Positions 25,952 to 34,767 are shown, counted from the stretch's first letter. The stretch: 40,726 bases of DNA from Desulfobacteraceae bacterium (GCA_003597945.1 QZJS01000123.1:1-40726); one strand, 5' to 3'. Made by a program: numbers and translations. Notes: generated by a model from the letters alone, not told the origin.

Positions 25952-26093
25952 GACTTTACCCGGATGCTTTTTACAGAAGCGGTTATGCCGCCCTGGGATA
26001 ATAAAAGGCGCAGGGGAAAACAAGTGCATCCGCCTGCGCCCGGTAACGCAATGTCAAGGTGATCCGATCGAAACATGAAACAATGTCGGCGGA

Positions 26094-27494
26094 TCAATTC
26101 CGCGTCAATCCCTGGAAAATTTCATAGCCCTTTAGAATTTCATAGGCCCGGTTGATCTGGGAATCCCTGAGAAGCATTGAGGGATCACTGCCGCCGTGTT
26201 CGTAAAGCGAATCCCGCAGGCGCATGAGCTGTTCCGCCTCCGGGGCCTTATCCTGCTCCTTGTCTTTATCTTTTTTTTCTTCCAGTTCTTCGGAAAGTTC
26301 ATCATCCTTAAAAGGCATGAGATGGTTTTTCAGATCTTCTTCTTTGACCAGACCGCCATCCAATCCGTCAGATGCTTCCTCATCTAAAACCCGCCGCTTG
26401 ACCACCAGGTCCGGCACGATGCCTTCGGCCTGGATCGAACGCCCACTGGGCGTATAATATCGGGCGATGGTATATTTCAAAGCAAACCCGTCACGCAGGG
26501 GCCGTACGGTCTGCACCGATCCCTTGCCAAAAGACGTAGTGCCCAGAACCAGCGCACGATGATTATCCTGAAGCGCGCCGGCAACGATCTCGGATGCACT
26601 GGCTGATCCACCGTTAATCAACAAAACCATCGGATATTGATTCACCATTTTTTCAGGACGGGCCGTATATTGTTCCAACTGGGCGTCATCCCTGCCGCGG
26701 ATACTCACAATGGTGCCGGAATCCAGAAAAATATCAGCTACCTTTATGGCCTGATCCAGCAGACCGCCGGGATTGTCCCGCAGATCCAGAATCAAACCCT
26801 TCAGTGGCACGTCCCCGGCTTCCATCTGTTTGAGTGCTTTGCTGACCTCCTCCGTGGTATTTTCCCTGAAATTGGTTACCCACAGGTATCCATATCCCGG
26901 TTTTAAGGTCAGGCTCCGGACGCTGTCTAAAGGAATAACCGCCCTGACCAGTGTAAAATCGAGGGTATCTTTCATGTCCTGCCGATAAATCGAAATTTCA
27001 ACCTTGGTGCCCGGTTCGCCGCGCATTTGCTTGACCGCTTCCCAGAGCTGCATATCCTTGGTGGATTCGCCGTTGATCCGCGTGATGATGTCCTGGGCCT
27101 GTATCCCGGCTTTATAGGCAGGGGTTCCTTCGATGGGCGCGACAACGGTCAGGAAATTATCCCGCTTGGAGATAACGATGCCGATGCCGCCGAATTCGCC
27201 CTTGGTCTCAACCTGAAGATCCCCGTATGCTTCCGGCGGCAGAAAGGAAGAATGCGGATCCAGACTCTGGACCATCCCCTCGATGGCTTTTTGGATCAAT
27301 TCCTTGGTATCCACCGGTTCGACATAATTTTTTTCAATCTCTGCGATCACGTCGCTGAAAAGTTTGAGTCCTTCATAGGCTTCATCCTTCTTTGCGGAGA
27401 GTTCTCCGTAAACATATGTCGCCGAAATCACGAACAGCGCCAAACAAATGATCAGCAATACGCCCGCCCGTCGCGGATTCTGCTCGACTGTCAT
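26094..27494 (-). CDS. ctpA: Carboxy-terminal processing protease (S41 family, CtpA/Prc type)
   Basis: The 466-aa protein has an N-terminal membrane or signal segment (residues 10-30). A PDZ domain (about 95-175; FGGIGIVISKRDNFLTVV, AGIQAQDIITRING) and a tail-specific protease core follow. The catalytic Ser299 (GGSASASEIV) and Lys324 (SFGKGSVQT) keep the 25-residue spacing of E. coli Prc. Residues about 385-430 form a charged Glu/Lys-rich insert (EELEEKKDKDKEQDK). It cleaves periplasmic proteins from the C-terminus, often to control murein hydrolases. The position after envC in a division operon fits that role. It starts 14 nt after the envC stop. Confidence 0.95.
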   Translation of the reverse strand: MTVEQNPRRAGVLLIICLALFVISATYVYGELSAKKDEAYEGLKLFSDVIAEIEKNYVEPVDTKELIQKAIEGMVQSLDPHSSFLPPEAYGDLQVETKGEFGGIGIVISKRDNFLTVVAPIEGTPAYKAGIQAQDIITRINGESTKDMQLWEAVKQMRGEPGTKVEISIYRQDMKDTLDFTLVRAVIPLDSVRSLTLKPGYGYLWVTNFRENTTEEVSKALKQMEAGDVPLKGLILDLRDNPGGLLDQAIKVADIFLDSGTIVSIRGRDDAQLEQYTARPEKMVNQYPMVLLINGGSASASEIVAGALQDNHRALVLGTTSFGKGSVQTVRPLRDGFALKYTIARYYTPSGRSIQAEGIVPDLVVKRRVLDEEASDGLDGGLVKEEDLKNHLMPFKDDELSEELEEKKDKDKEQDKAPEAEQLMRLRDSLYEHGGSDPSMLLRDSQINRAYEILKGYEIFQGLTRN

Positions 27495-27508
27495 CTAAAT
27501 GCTCCTTT

Positions 27509-28924
27509 TCAACTATTGTCGATCCAATGTAAAGGATCCACTGAATTTCCATGGTGGCGGATCTCGAAATAGAGCGCCGGCCGGCCCAGGGCGCCGGAAT
27601 CCCCCACAGTGGCAATCACTTCTCCGGTTTCAACCGCATCGCCCTTTGCCCGGAAAAGATCGTCGGCATGCGCATAAACGGTATGAAAACTGTCCCCATG
27701 ATCAATAATGATGACATTGCCGTATCCCCTGAGCCAGCTCGCAAACACGGTGCGGCCGGCAAATACGGCCCGGATGGGCGATCCCCTCTCGGATTGGATC
27801 ACGATCCCTTTCCGAAAATGCGCGGCCCCCGATTGGGGCTCCGTATATTTACCATATCCGCTGACAATCCTACCGTTAACCGGGATTTTTAGCAACCCCT
27901 TAAATCCGGCGAACGTTTTTATCTCCTTGCCTTCAAAACGCGGCCCGCGACTTAAGGCGGAAATGGCATGATCCAGCCTGTCCGCCGCATCCGTTAAATA
28001 TTTCAGCGCGGCCAGCCGGTTTTCCTTCTGGGTACTGATTTCTGACAGGATCTGGCGACGCTTCTGTTTTTCCGCTTCCAGCCGGGCAATGGCGGCCTGG
28101 TAAGTGCTTTCAAGCGATACCTGCCTGGCTTTCTGCTCTTCCAGCGCTTCCAGCAGCGCGGTAAGTTCTCTTTTCCGGTCCAGGAGCGTGCCGATGACCC
28201 GGCAGTCGCCGGCGATGATTTTCCGGATGGCGGCTTTTTGTTTGAGCAGATCATGAAACGACGTTGCCGAAGCCAGCAGATTCATCTCCCCTAAAACACT
28301 GAGCTTGTAGAGGGCCGTCAGCCGCTGCCCGGCATAATCCCTCCCTTCCTGAATATCAGCGGCAAGGTCACCGATGTCTTTTTCCAGCCGGGCGATTTCC
28401 CCCCCCACCATCTCCAGTTCAACAGTGATATCGGCCGCCTGCCGGCGCGTCTGGTGCAGCGCCAGATCCGTCTGATGCAGCGCTGAGACGATTTCTTGTT
28501 CTTTGTCCGAAAAGCCCGAGATGGCCGATCGCTGCTCCTGAATCTGGCGCTCAAGCGCCAGCGCACGTTCCCGGGCGATTTCCAGATCCGTCCGGTCGCC
28601 GTCGCCAACCGGGGACGCGGTGTACAGGGTCACAAATCCTTCTTTGCCGTATATCCATCCCACATTCCCGTCTTCGATCACCTGGAGCCATTCATCCTGC
28701 TGCCGGATGACACGAAATGTCGCTCCCTTTTTGAGCACCTTGACCACGGGAAAATTCAGACCCGGGTCCAGCCGCAGATTCAACCCGTCGACATTGACCC
28801 GGCCGGTCTTCTGGAAGACTTCACCGCCGCCCGCCTCACGGGAAGCAAACGCCGGATGCCCGAGCAGGGCAACACAGATTAAAAACGCAAAAATTTTCGA
28901 ATGGAAAACCAGCATCCCAGCCAT
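27509..28924 (-). CDS. envC: Murein hydrolase activator EnvC-like (SH3, coiled coil, degenerate M23 domain)
   Basis: The 471-aa exported protein has a signal peptide ending near FASREA, an SH3-like domain (about 39-98, VDGLNLRLDPGLNFPVVKVLKKG), a long coiled coil (about 115-330) and a C-terminal LytM/M23 fold (about 360-471). The zinc sites look lost: the HxxxD site reads HFRKGIV and the final HxHFE site reads LYFEIR. This matches EnvC, which does not cut wall itself but activates amidases when FtsEX signals. Its first codons lie inside ftsX (46-nt overlap; ATG at 28915 is an alternative). The SH3 domain is not part of E. coli EnvC and may add a wall-binding contact. Confidence 0.88.
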   Translation of the reverse strand: MAGMLVFHSKIFAFLICVALLGHPAFASREAGGGEVFQKTGRVNVDGLNLRLDPGLNFPVVKVLKKGATFRVIRQQDEWLQVIEDGNVGWIYGKEGFVTLYTASPVGDGDRTDLEIARERALALERQIQEQRSAISGFSDKEQEIVSALHQTDLALHQTRRQAADITVELEMVGGEIARLEKDIGDLAADIQEGRDYAGQRLTALYKLSVLGEMNLLASATSFHDLLKQKAAIRKIIAGDCRVIGTLLDRKRELTALLEALEEQKARQVSLESTYQAAIARLEAEKQKRRQILSEISTQKENRLAALKYLTDAADRLDHAISALSRGPRFEGKEIKTFAGFKGLLKIPVNGRIVSGYGKYTEPQSGAAHFRKGIVIQSERGSPIRAVFAGRTVFASWLRGYGNVIIIDHGDSFHTVYAHADDLFRAKGDAVETGEVIATVGDSGALGRPALYFEIRHHGNSVDPLHWIDNS

Positions 28925-29760
28925 CCGATGATCATGCTGCAGACGATAATCCCCAACACCAGGGCGGGCGGTATAAACCGGATATCAAACATGGATACCA
29001 CGGAAGATGAACCGACATTGGCCAACGTCAGGATATAGGCCAGAAACAGGCATGCAAGACCGGCGGCCGCCCCGACAAATCCCAAAACAACAGATTGAAT
29101 ATATAATGGATATTTGATAAACACATCATCGGCGCCCACAATCCGCATGATTTCGATTTCCTGCCGGCGCGCGTACATGATCAGCCGGATGGTATTGGCC
29201 GTGATCATCAGCGTGGCCATGAAAAAAACCGCCACCAGCACAAATCCGGTGATCTGAAACAGATTGTAGACGCCCTTGAAACGATGGAGCCATTTCTGAG
29301 CGTATTCCACATCATCCACATACTCCAGCGACCGGATGCGGTCAGCCAGTTTGTCGATATCTTCCAGGTTGTGATAGTCATCGGACAGACGGATTTCGAG
29401 TGCGTCCGGCAGGGGATTGTCGGAAAGCCCGGCCAGCAGGGATGTCTGATCGCCGAGTTTGAGCCTGAGTTCCGCAAACGCGGCATCTCTGGAAACAAAT
29501 GCCACATGGGCCACCCCTTCCAGTTGCGCGGTGGCCGCCGTCAGGGTCTTGCGGTCCGCATCGGTGGTCTCAGCACTGAGGTAGGCGATGATCCGGATGC
29601 CTTTTCGCCAGGCATCCAGCACTTCCGTGGCATTTAAATAAAAAAGTGAAAACGCGCTGACAATAAAAACCGACAAGGCAATGGTAAGGGCGCACAGCCC
29701 GTGAAGATATTTGTGATTCCGGTAATCCCTTACGGCCCGTTGCACCGGCAGAGGCATCAT
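28879..29760 (-). CDS. ftsX: Cell division ABC transporter-like permease FtsX
   Basis: The 293-aa protein has four membrane segments: one near residues 28-48 and three in the C-terminal half (about 175-197, 222-245, 262-285). A large periplasmic loop lies between the first two. That topology and the motif [24 protein letters not shown] define FtsX. With FtsE it forms a division-site complex that transmits ATP hydrolysis across the membrane to EnvC, encoded next. The start overlaps the ftsE stop by 4 nt and the 3' end overlaps envC, so all three are likely co-translated. Confidence 0.95.
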   Translation of the reverse strand: MMPLPVQRAVRDYRNHKYLHGLCALTIALSVFIVSAFSLFYLNATEVLDAWRKGIRIIAYLSAETTDADRKTLTAATAQLEGVAHVAFVSRDAAFAELRLKLGDQTSLLAGLSDNPLPDALEIRLSDDYHNLEDIDKLADRIRSLEYVDDVEYAQKWLHRFKGVYNLFQITGFVLVAVFFMATLMITANTIRLIMYARRQEIEIMRIVGADDVFIKYPLYIQSVVLGFVGAAAGLACLFLAYILTLANVGSSSVVSMFDIRFIPPALVLGIIVCSMIIGWLGCWFSIRKFLRF

Positions 29761-30437
29761 TGCAGCATATCCGGTTCAGAGGATGATTTGGCGATGCGGC
29801 CGTCTTCCAGCCGGATTACCCGGCCGTCATGGGACGCGATTAACTCCCGGTCGTGGGTGGCGATGATAACGGCCGCTCCCTTTGCGTGGGCCGTCTGCAA
29901 AAGGGAAAAAATCCGGGCCGCCGAATCCGGGTCCAGGCTTCCCGTGGGCTCGTCGGCCACGATGATTTTGGGATTGGCGATAATGGCCCGGGCCACCGCC
30001 ACCCGCTGCTGTTCTCCGCCCGAAAGGATCTGGGGATATTCCCCGGATCGGTCCGCTATCCCCACCTGATCAAGAACTTCCATGACCCGTGTCTGAATTT
30101 CACGGGATCTGACGCCCGCGACTTCCAGTACCAGGGCGACGTTGTCAAACACCGTGCGTGTGGGGATTAACTTGAAATCCTGGAATATGATGCCGAATTT
30201 TCGGCGTAACAGAGGAACCTGCTTCCGGCTGACCCTGGCCAGGTTGACGCCGTCGACCAATATGGAACCCGAAGAAATTGCCTCCCCCATGTAGAGCAGT
30301 TTGATCATTGTGGATTTACCGGCGCCGCTGGGACCGGTGACAAAAACAAAATCATCGGCGGCAACGTCCACGGTCAGATCGATCAGGGCGCTTTTCTTTC
30401 CGTAATGCTTGCTTACCCGAAATAATCGAATCATCAT
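29757..30437 (-). CDS. ftsE: Cell division ATP-binding protein FtsE
   Basis: The protein has 226 aa from the ATG at 30435-30437 (the adjacent ATG at 30434 is equally possible). An upstream TTG at 30470 gives an 11-residue extension not expected in FtsE; E. coli FtsE is 222 aa. Motifs are Walker [10 protein letters not shown] (35-43), signature [14 protein letters not shown] and Walker [15 protein letters not shown], followed by the switch histidine in ATHDRE. It is the cytoplasmic ATPase of the FtsEX division complex. It is first gene of the minus-strand cluster and divergent from pyrE. Confidence 0.95.
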   Translation of the reverse strand: MMIRLFRVSKHYGKKSALIDLTVDVAADDFVFVTGPSGAGKSTMIKLLYMGEAISSGSILVDGVNLARVSRKQVPLLRRKFGIIFQDFKLIPTRTVFDNVALVLEVAGVRSREIQTRVMEVLDQVGIADRSGEYPQILSGGEQQRVAVARAIIANPKIIVADEPTGSLDPDSAARIFSLLQTAHAKGAAVIIATHDRELIASHDGRVIRLEDGRIAKSSSEPDMLQ

Positions 30438-30492
30438 TTCTTTGTTTTTTTCTTCACGCACTTGAAACAACCCGCCCCGATGAAAAGTCCTA

Positions 30493-30669
30493 ATGAAAAA
30501 ACGAAAAATATTGACCCTTATCTGTTTTACTGTTAGTTTTTTCAGGAGTCAAGGAGTGCCGCTCCCGGTTTTTCTTGCTCCCCCCACTGAATCAGACGAA
30601 ATGGCTTCTTCCTTTTCGGTGGGGGTTTTTATTTACCGGATCTTCCTTGTAAAATCAACAATTTTGTAA
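30493..30669 (+). CDS. Candidate pyrE leader peptide ORF, 58 codons
   Basis: An ATG at 30493 opens a 58-codon frame that passes through the intrinsic terminator at 30581-30634 and stops at 30667-30669, 12 bases before the first pyrE ATG. The N-terminus is basic then hydrophobic (MKKRKILTLICFTVSFF). Its value is probably regulatory: the arrangement copies pyrimidine attenuators in which ribosome coupling prevents termination. The ribosome site is weak (AAAAG). A shorter in-frame start exists at ATG 30601. No protein family was recognised. Confidence 0.35.
   Translation: MKKRKILTLICFTVSFFRSQGVPLPVFLAPPTESDEMASSFSVGVFIYRIFLVKSTIL
30545..30581 (+). other. Leader hairpin with T-run ahead of the pyrE terminator
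   Basis: An outer stem pairs GGAG/CTCC (30545-30548 with 30578-30581) and CAAG/CTTG (30550-30553 with 30574-30577), separated by one bulged base. An alternative inner hairpin, GGAG/CTCC (30553-30556 with 30562-30565), is followed by TTTTT at 30569-30573, which resembles a pause site. The outer stem shares base 30581 with the terminator. Confidence 0.4.
30581..30634 (+). terminator. Intrinsic terminator or attenuator in the pyrE leader
   Basis: CCCCCACTGAA (30581-30591) pairs with TTCGGTGGGGG (30615-30625) in an 11-bp stem with one G-T wobble and a 23-base loop, followed at once by TTTTTATTT (30626-30634). It ends about 48 bases before the pyrE start region and after no plus-strand gene, so it is best explained as an attenuator. 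Confidence 0.75.
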
Positions 30670-30690
30670 TTTACGCGGAGCATGTTTCCC

Positions 30691-31263
30691 ATGAAAGAAG
30701 AGCTGATTCAACTACTGTTCGAAAAATCATTCCAGTACAACACGGAACCTGTTTTCAAACTGGCATCCGGAAAATCAAGCCATTACTATATTAACTGCAA
30801 ACCGGTTACACTGAGCCCCAGGGGAATGTATCTGATCGGGCATCTTGTTTTTGATGCCGTCAGTGATCTGGATATCAGCGGCGTCGGCGGCCTGACGTTC
30901 GGAGCAGACCCCATTGCCATGGCCGCGGCGTTTGTGTCCGAGCTGAGAAACAAACCCTTTAAAGCATTTTCCATCCGGAAAACACAAAAGGACCACGGCA
31001 TCATCAAGTGGATCGAAGGGGATCTGGCCGCTGATAACCATGTGGCCATTGTCGAGGATGTGGCAACCACCGGCGGCTCCACCATCAAGGCCATTGAGCG
31101 GGCCAGGGCGGAAGGCCTGGTCATCGACCGGGTCGTGGTGCTGGTGGACCGGATGGAAGGCGGCATCGACCATATCCGAAACCATGTGCCGGACGTGGTC
31201 TCCATCGTCAACCGGGAAGACCTCATGACACACTATCATGCGCGGGAAAAACAGACGCCTTAA
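30691..31263 (+). CDS. pyrE: Orotate phosphoribosyltransferase
   Basis: The protein has 190 aa from the ATG at 30691. GGAG is ten bases upstream, whereas the ATG at 30682 is only one base from it, so the later start is preferred. The N-terminal motif LASGKSSHYYINCKPVTL and the PRPP-binding motif VAIVEDVATTGGSTIKAI identify OPRTase. It joins orotate and PRPP to give orotidine monophosphate in UMP synthesis. The gene stands alone, preceded by a structured leader with an intrinsic terminator, which argues for control by pyrimidine supply. Confidence 0.95.
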   Translation: MKEELIQLLFEKSFQYNTEPVFKLASGKSSHYYINCKPVTLSPRGMYLIGHLVFDAVSDLDISGVGGLTFGADPIAMAAAFVSELRNKPFKAFSIRKTQKDHGIIKWIEGDLAADNHVAIVEDVATTGGSTIKAIERARAEGLVIDRVVVLVDRMEGGIDHIRNHVPDVVSIVNREDLMTHYHAREKQTP

Positions 31264-31278
31264 CGCCCGGCATTTTCT

Positions 31279-31317
31279 CCGGATTTCGACCATCTGACGG
31301 GATTTAAAAAAATCCGG
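31279..31317. terminator. Inverted repeats between convergent pyrE and queD
   Basis: CCGGATTT (31279-31286) pairs perfectly with AAATCCGG (31310-31317); a nested alternative, GGATTT/AAATCC (31300-31305 with 31310-31315), has a four-A loop. T-rich sequence on the plus strand follows only further on (to about 31365), so this is a moderate candidate for stopping converging transcripts. Confidence 0.4.
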
Positions 31318-31368
31318 ATTCTCTGTTTCCCGTCTTCTGTCTCTTTTGTCCGGGTTCTTTTTTCCTGC

Positions 31369-31740
31369 CTACTGCGTAATATAGGTTGCGCAGGCATCAT
31401 CGGACTCCCAGACCCGGACCCGGGAAACCCGTATGGACGGATCGGTCAGCCTGGATTGCATCTGGTCGGCGATATATTTTGCGATATTTTCCGAAGACGG
31501 GTTGATATCGCGAAACACATTGATATCATTTAAAAACTTATGATCCAGGATATCCATGACGTCCGACAGATGACGCTTGATCTCCCCGAAATCCACCAGA
31601 ACGCCCCATTCATTCAACTTACTGCCGGCCACATATACTTCAATTCTCCAGTTATGGCCGTGAAGATTTTCACATTTTTCCGTCACCATGGACAGTTGGT
31701 GGGCCGCGGCGAATTTTGAGATCACTTTTAGCTCGTACAT
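31369..31740 (-). CDS. queD: 6-carboxy-5,6,7,8-tetrahydropterin synthase (QueD/PTPS family)
   Basis: The 123-aa protein has the standard QueD length. Zinc-binding and catalytic motifs are FAAAHQL near the N-terminus, C-E-N-LHGHNW (Cys and two His) and LDHKFLND in the middle, with ENIAKYIADQ and RVWESDDACATY at the end. It converts dihydroneopterin triphosphate to carboxytetrahydropterin, the second step of queuosine and 7-deazaguanine synthesis. No other queuosine gene is nearby. It lies 113 bases after dnaJ on the same strand and converges with pyrE. Confidence 0.92.
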   Translation of the reverse strand: MYELKVISKFAAAHQLSMVTEKCENLHGHNWRIEVYVAGSKLNEWGVLVDFGEIKRHLSDVMDILDHKFLNDINVFRDINPSSENIAKYIADQMQSRLTDPSIRVSRVRVWESDDACATYITQ

Positions 31741-31853
31741 GAATCGTATTCCCTTGATATCTTAAAATCATGAGGCTGATGAGTTTCTAAGGCAGCCCCT
31801 CTATCGCTGCTCACTTCGCAATGCTTTCTCGCTGCCGGCTATGGTTTATCGGC

Positions 31854-32969
31854 CTACTTTACCACTTTGGCGGACTCACCCTTAAACAGGCGCTTGATCC
31901 GCTTGGTCAGCTTTTCGGATTCCAGTTTTACAAATTCCTTGAGCAGGCCTTCTTGTCGTTTGTTCATATTCTTCGGGGTTTTTAAGATGACCTGGATAAT
32001 CTGATCCCCGCGCCTGTCGGATCTGAGCGAAGGAATGCCATGACCGTTTAACCGGATCGTGTCGCCATACTGCGTCCCGGCGGGAACCCGGATGCGCTCC
32101 TCGCCGGTCAGGGTCGGCACCGTGATATCATCGCCAAGGGCCGCCTGGACAAAGGAAAGCTCTATTCTGCAGATCACATCCGTGTTGTTTCGCTCAAAAA
32201 ATTCATGGGGCCTGACGCTGATAAACACATAGAGGTCCCCGGAAGGGCCGCCGTTAACACCGGGCTCGCCCTCACCGGCCATCCTGAGCCGTGATCCGGT
32301 ATCTACGCCCGCCGGAATCTTCAAGGCGACTTTCCTGCGGGCAATCACCTGTCGTCTTCCCCGGCATTCCGGACAGGGTTCCCGAATAATCCTGCCTTCA
32401 CCCCGGCAGGCGGGACACGCGCTTTTTACGGAGAAAAATCCCTGGGTCCGGACAAACTGCCCTGTTCCCCGGCATTGTTGACAGGTCTCGGCCTGTGTTC
32501 CCGGGGCCGCTCCGGAACCGTTGCAGGTGGGGCAGGTTTCGCGTTTTTCAACATCGATTTCCATTTCCACGCCAAAGGCGGCTTCCATGAAATCAATGGT
32601 CAGGTCGTAACGCAGGTCCGCCCCCTTTTGCACGGTGCTCTGGGACCGCCTGCCGGACCGAAACCCGAAGAACTCCTCAAAAACATCGCCGAAACTGGAA
32701 AAAATATCGTCAAACCCGGCCGATGAACCGTTGGACATCCCTTCCAGTCCCCGATGACCGAACTGGTCATAAATCTGCCGTTTGCCCGGATCCGACAACA
32801 CCCGGTAGGCTTCAGCGGCTTCCTTGAAATTTTCTTCCGCCGCATTGTCGCCCGGATTACGGTCCGGATGGTATTTTAAAGCAACCTTGCGATACCGGGA
32901 TTTGATCTCCGCGGCATCCGCGTCCCGGGCAACGCCCAGAACGTCATAATAATCTCTTTTGGGACTCAT
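31854..32969 (-). CDS. dnaJ: Chaperone protein DnaJ
   Basis: The 371-aa full-length type I J-protein has an N-terminal J-domain (KRDYYDVLGVARDADAAEIK, HPD in KYHPDRNPGD) and a Gly/Phe-rich segment near 75-110. Four zinc-finger repeats follow (CPTCNGSG, CQQCRGTG, CPACRGEG, CPECRGRR, the last lacking the final Gly), then the substrate-binding domains. It delivers unfolded clients to DnaK and stimulates its ATPase. dnaK and grpE are not adjacent. It is divergent from ubiE/menG and is the second J-domain gene of the window. Confidence 0.97.
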   Translation of the reverse strand: MSPKRDYYDVLGVARDADAAEIKSRYRKVALKYHPDRNPGDNAAEENFKEAAEAYRVLSDPGKRQIYDQFGHRGLEGMSNGSSAGFDDIFSSFGDVFEEFFGFRSGRRSQSTVQKGADLRYDLTIDFMEAAFGVEMEIDVEKRETCPTCNGSGAAPGTQAETCQQCRGTGQFVRTQGFFSVKSACPACRGEGRIIREPCPECRGRRQVIARRKVALKIPAGVDTGSRLRMAGEGEPGVNGGPSGDLYVFISVRPHEFFERNNTDVICRIELSFVQAALGDDITVPTLTGEERIRVPAGTQYGDTIRLNGHGIPSLRSDRRGDQIIQVILKTPKNMNKRQEGLLKEFVKLESEKLTKRIKRLFKGESAKVVK

Positions 32970-33015
32970 TTAACACCTTGATTGTCGGGCGAAATTTTTT
33001 TTGACCTGAAAAGAC

Positions 33016-33043
33016 TTTACATCCACGCGGTCTGTGGTATACG
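33016..33043 (+). promoter_or_regulatory. Candidate sigma-70-type promoter of the ubiE/menG gene
   Basis: TTTACA at 33016-33021 (5 of 6 matches) and TATACG at 33038-33043 (4 of 6) are 16 bases apart. The start would lie near 33050, giving a leader of about 50 nt to the ATG at 33100. It sits in the 130-base gap divergent from dnaJ. Confidence 0.4.
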
Positions 33044-33099
33044 GGCGGATCATGCCGTTTGCATGCCGTTACAGTAACGCATAATTGCCGATTGTCAAT

Positions 33100-33801
33100 A
33101 TGGAACTTGACTTCATAGAGGATATGTTTGATGGCATCGCCCGCCGCTATGACCTGCTCAACCGCCTGTTGAGCCTGCGTCAGGATGTATACTGGCGACG
33201 ATCGATGATATCAGCCTTAGATATTGCGGGTCCGGCCGCTGTTCTGGATGTGGCCTGCGGCACTGGAGACGTCATCATCGAACTGATCCGCCGGCATCCG
33301 GATCTCAGGCAGATCATCGGCCTTGATTTTTCCATGCGGATGCTCCACATCGCCCGCCACAAAATTAAGGCTCTGGGATATCAGAAAAATGTGACCCTGG
33401 TCGCCGGAAACGGGCTGTCGCTGCCTATTGCGCCGGGTTCCATGGATGCGGTCACCATCGCTTTCGGCATCCGAAACATCATGGACCGCAAATCCGCCCT
33501 GGCCGAATTTTATAATTGCCTCAAGCCCGGCGGCAAACTGGCGGTGCTGGAGTTGACAACGCCCGAACAACGATTTTTCAACACGATCTACCTGCTTTAT
33601 TTTAACACGATTCTGCCACGCATCGGTTCCTTGCTGTCAAAAAATCTGGGGGCCTACCAGTACCTGCCCGCCTCGGTCATCGCCTTTCCCCGATCTGCGG
33701 CGTTTGCGGCCCTCATGCGACAGGCGGGCTTTACCGATATCCGGTGGAAAAAAATGACGCTGGGCATCTGTACGCTGCACCTGGGCATCAAACCGTTTTG
33801 A
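33100..33801 (+). CDS. ubiE: Demethylmenaquinone/ubiquinone methyltransferase (UbiE/MenG)
   Basis: The protein has 233 aa from the ATG at 33100; a TTG at 33085 is a less likely start. Family signatures are FDGIARRYDLLNRLLSLRQD near the N-terminus, the SAM motif VLDVACGTGDVIIEL, and DAVTIAFGIRNIMDRKSALAEFYNCLKPGG in the middle, ending with ASVIAFPRSAAFAALM. It performs the last methylation of menaquinone synthesis; in an anaerobe MenG is the expected activity. Other men genes are not nearby. Sequence alone does not separate ubiE from menG. Confidence 0.92.
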   Translation: MELDFIEDMFDGIARRYDLLNRLLSLRQDVYWRRSMISALDIAGPAAVLDVACGTGDVIIELIRRHPDLRQIIGLDFSMRMLHIARHKIKALGYQKNVTLVAGNGLSLPIAPGSMDAVTIAFGIRNIMDRKSALAEFYNCLKPGGKLAVLELTTPEQRFFNTIYLLYFNTILPRIGSLLSKNLGAYQYLPASVIAFPRSAAFAALMRQAGFTDIRWKKMTLGICTLHLGIKPF

Positions 33802-33967
33802 CCTAAAATTCCCATATCACTGATTTTATGAAAAAAACCGCTTGACTTCCCCATGCGGATATCGAAAAAATCAAAACGAAAACGCATAAGAAACCGTAGT
33901 TGTAAGATGATAAAGAGTAAATTCAATTATTTAACAATAACACTTCCGTAAAACAAAAGGAGGCACC

Positions 33968-34702
33968 ATGGTAAAAAAAATTCTTCTCATCCTGTTGGTT
34001 ATTTTTTCGCTGTCAGGCATGGCCATCGCCGCTGAAAAACCCTTTGGCGGCGAAGGGGAACTCGGGATAATGATCACCAGCGGCAACTCGGACACCTCAT
34101 CGGCCAACGGGAAAATCGGGATCACCCATGAAACCGAGCGACTGATCAATACCATTGATTTGCAGGGGCTCTATACGTCGGAAAAATCGGAAAATGAAGA
34201 CGGGGTGAAACAGGACAAGGCATCCGCCCAAAAACACGAGGGAGCCGTCAAAGCCGGCTATAAATTTACGGAAAATGATTATGCCTTTATCCGGGGGGCT
34301 TATCTGAACGACCGGTTCAGCGGATATCATTATCAGAACACGGTCACGGCCGGCTACGGTCGGAAACTGATCACAGGCGATCGGGTCAACCTGTCCGTTG
34401 AACTCGGCCCCGGCTATCGTTATGAAAAAATCAGAGCCGGCGGATCGGAGGAAGACGCCATTTTTCGGGCATCGGGTTTTTTTTCCCTGCAACTGACGGA
34501 AGGCGCCGCTTTTGAGCAGGACCTGAGCGTGGAAACCGGCGAGGACAAAACCATCACCCGGTCGGTTTCGGCCATCAAGGCCCAGATCATCGGGGCCCTG
34601 GCCATGAAACTTTCCTATACCATTGACCGGCAATCCAAAGTGCCCGTTGACACGGAAAAAACCAACACCGCAACCGCCCTGGCTCTGGTATACGGATTTT
34701 AA
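33968..34702 (+). CDS. DUF481 outer-membrane beta-barrel protein (YdiY-like)
   Basis: The 244-aa protein starts at an ATG with a near-perfect AAGGAGG site upstream. A signal peptide (residues 1-21, cut after SGMAIA) leads into alternating beta strands such as GEGELGIMITSGNSDTSSAN, typical of the DUF481 opening, and YKFTENDYAFIRGAYLNDRFSGYHYQN. The protein ends in an aromatic residue (LALVYGF), the usual sign for BAM-dependent outer-membrane insertion. The function of the family is unknown. It stands alone between ubiE/menG and a convergent secreted protease gene. Confidence 0.88.
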   Translation: MVKKILLILLVIFSLSGMAIAAEKPFGGEGELGIMITSGNSDTSSANGKIGITHETERLINTIDLQGLYTSEKSENEDGVKQDKASAQKHEGAVKAGYKFTENDYAFIRGAYLNDRFSGYHYQNTVTAGYGRKLITGDRVNLSVELGPGYRYEKIRAGGSEEDAIFRASGFFSLQLTEGAAFEQDLSVETGEDKTITRSVSAIKAQIIGALAMKLSYTIDRQSKVPVDTEKTNTATALALVYGF

Positions 34703-34767
34703 GACCGGGAAAAGCAGGGGAAAGTAAGGGAATAATAAGATATCTTAAAATGAAAAACCGGCAATCG

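Noticed and set aside
30511..30539. TTGACC-N17-TAGTTT as a pyrE promoter
   Set aside because: The -10 matches at only three bases, and it would lie downstream of the leader ORF start; kept only as an alternative to the attenuator model.
31779..31830. CTGATGAG at 31775-31782, resembling a hammerhead ribozyme core
   Set aside because: The required GAAA core and flanking stems are not present at suitable distance on either strand.
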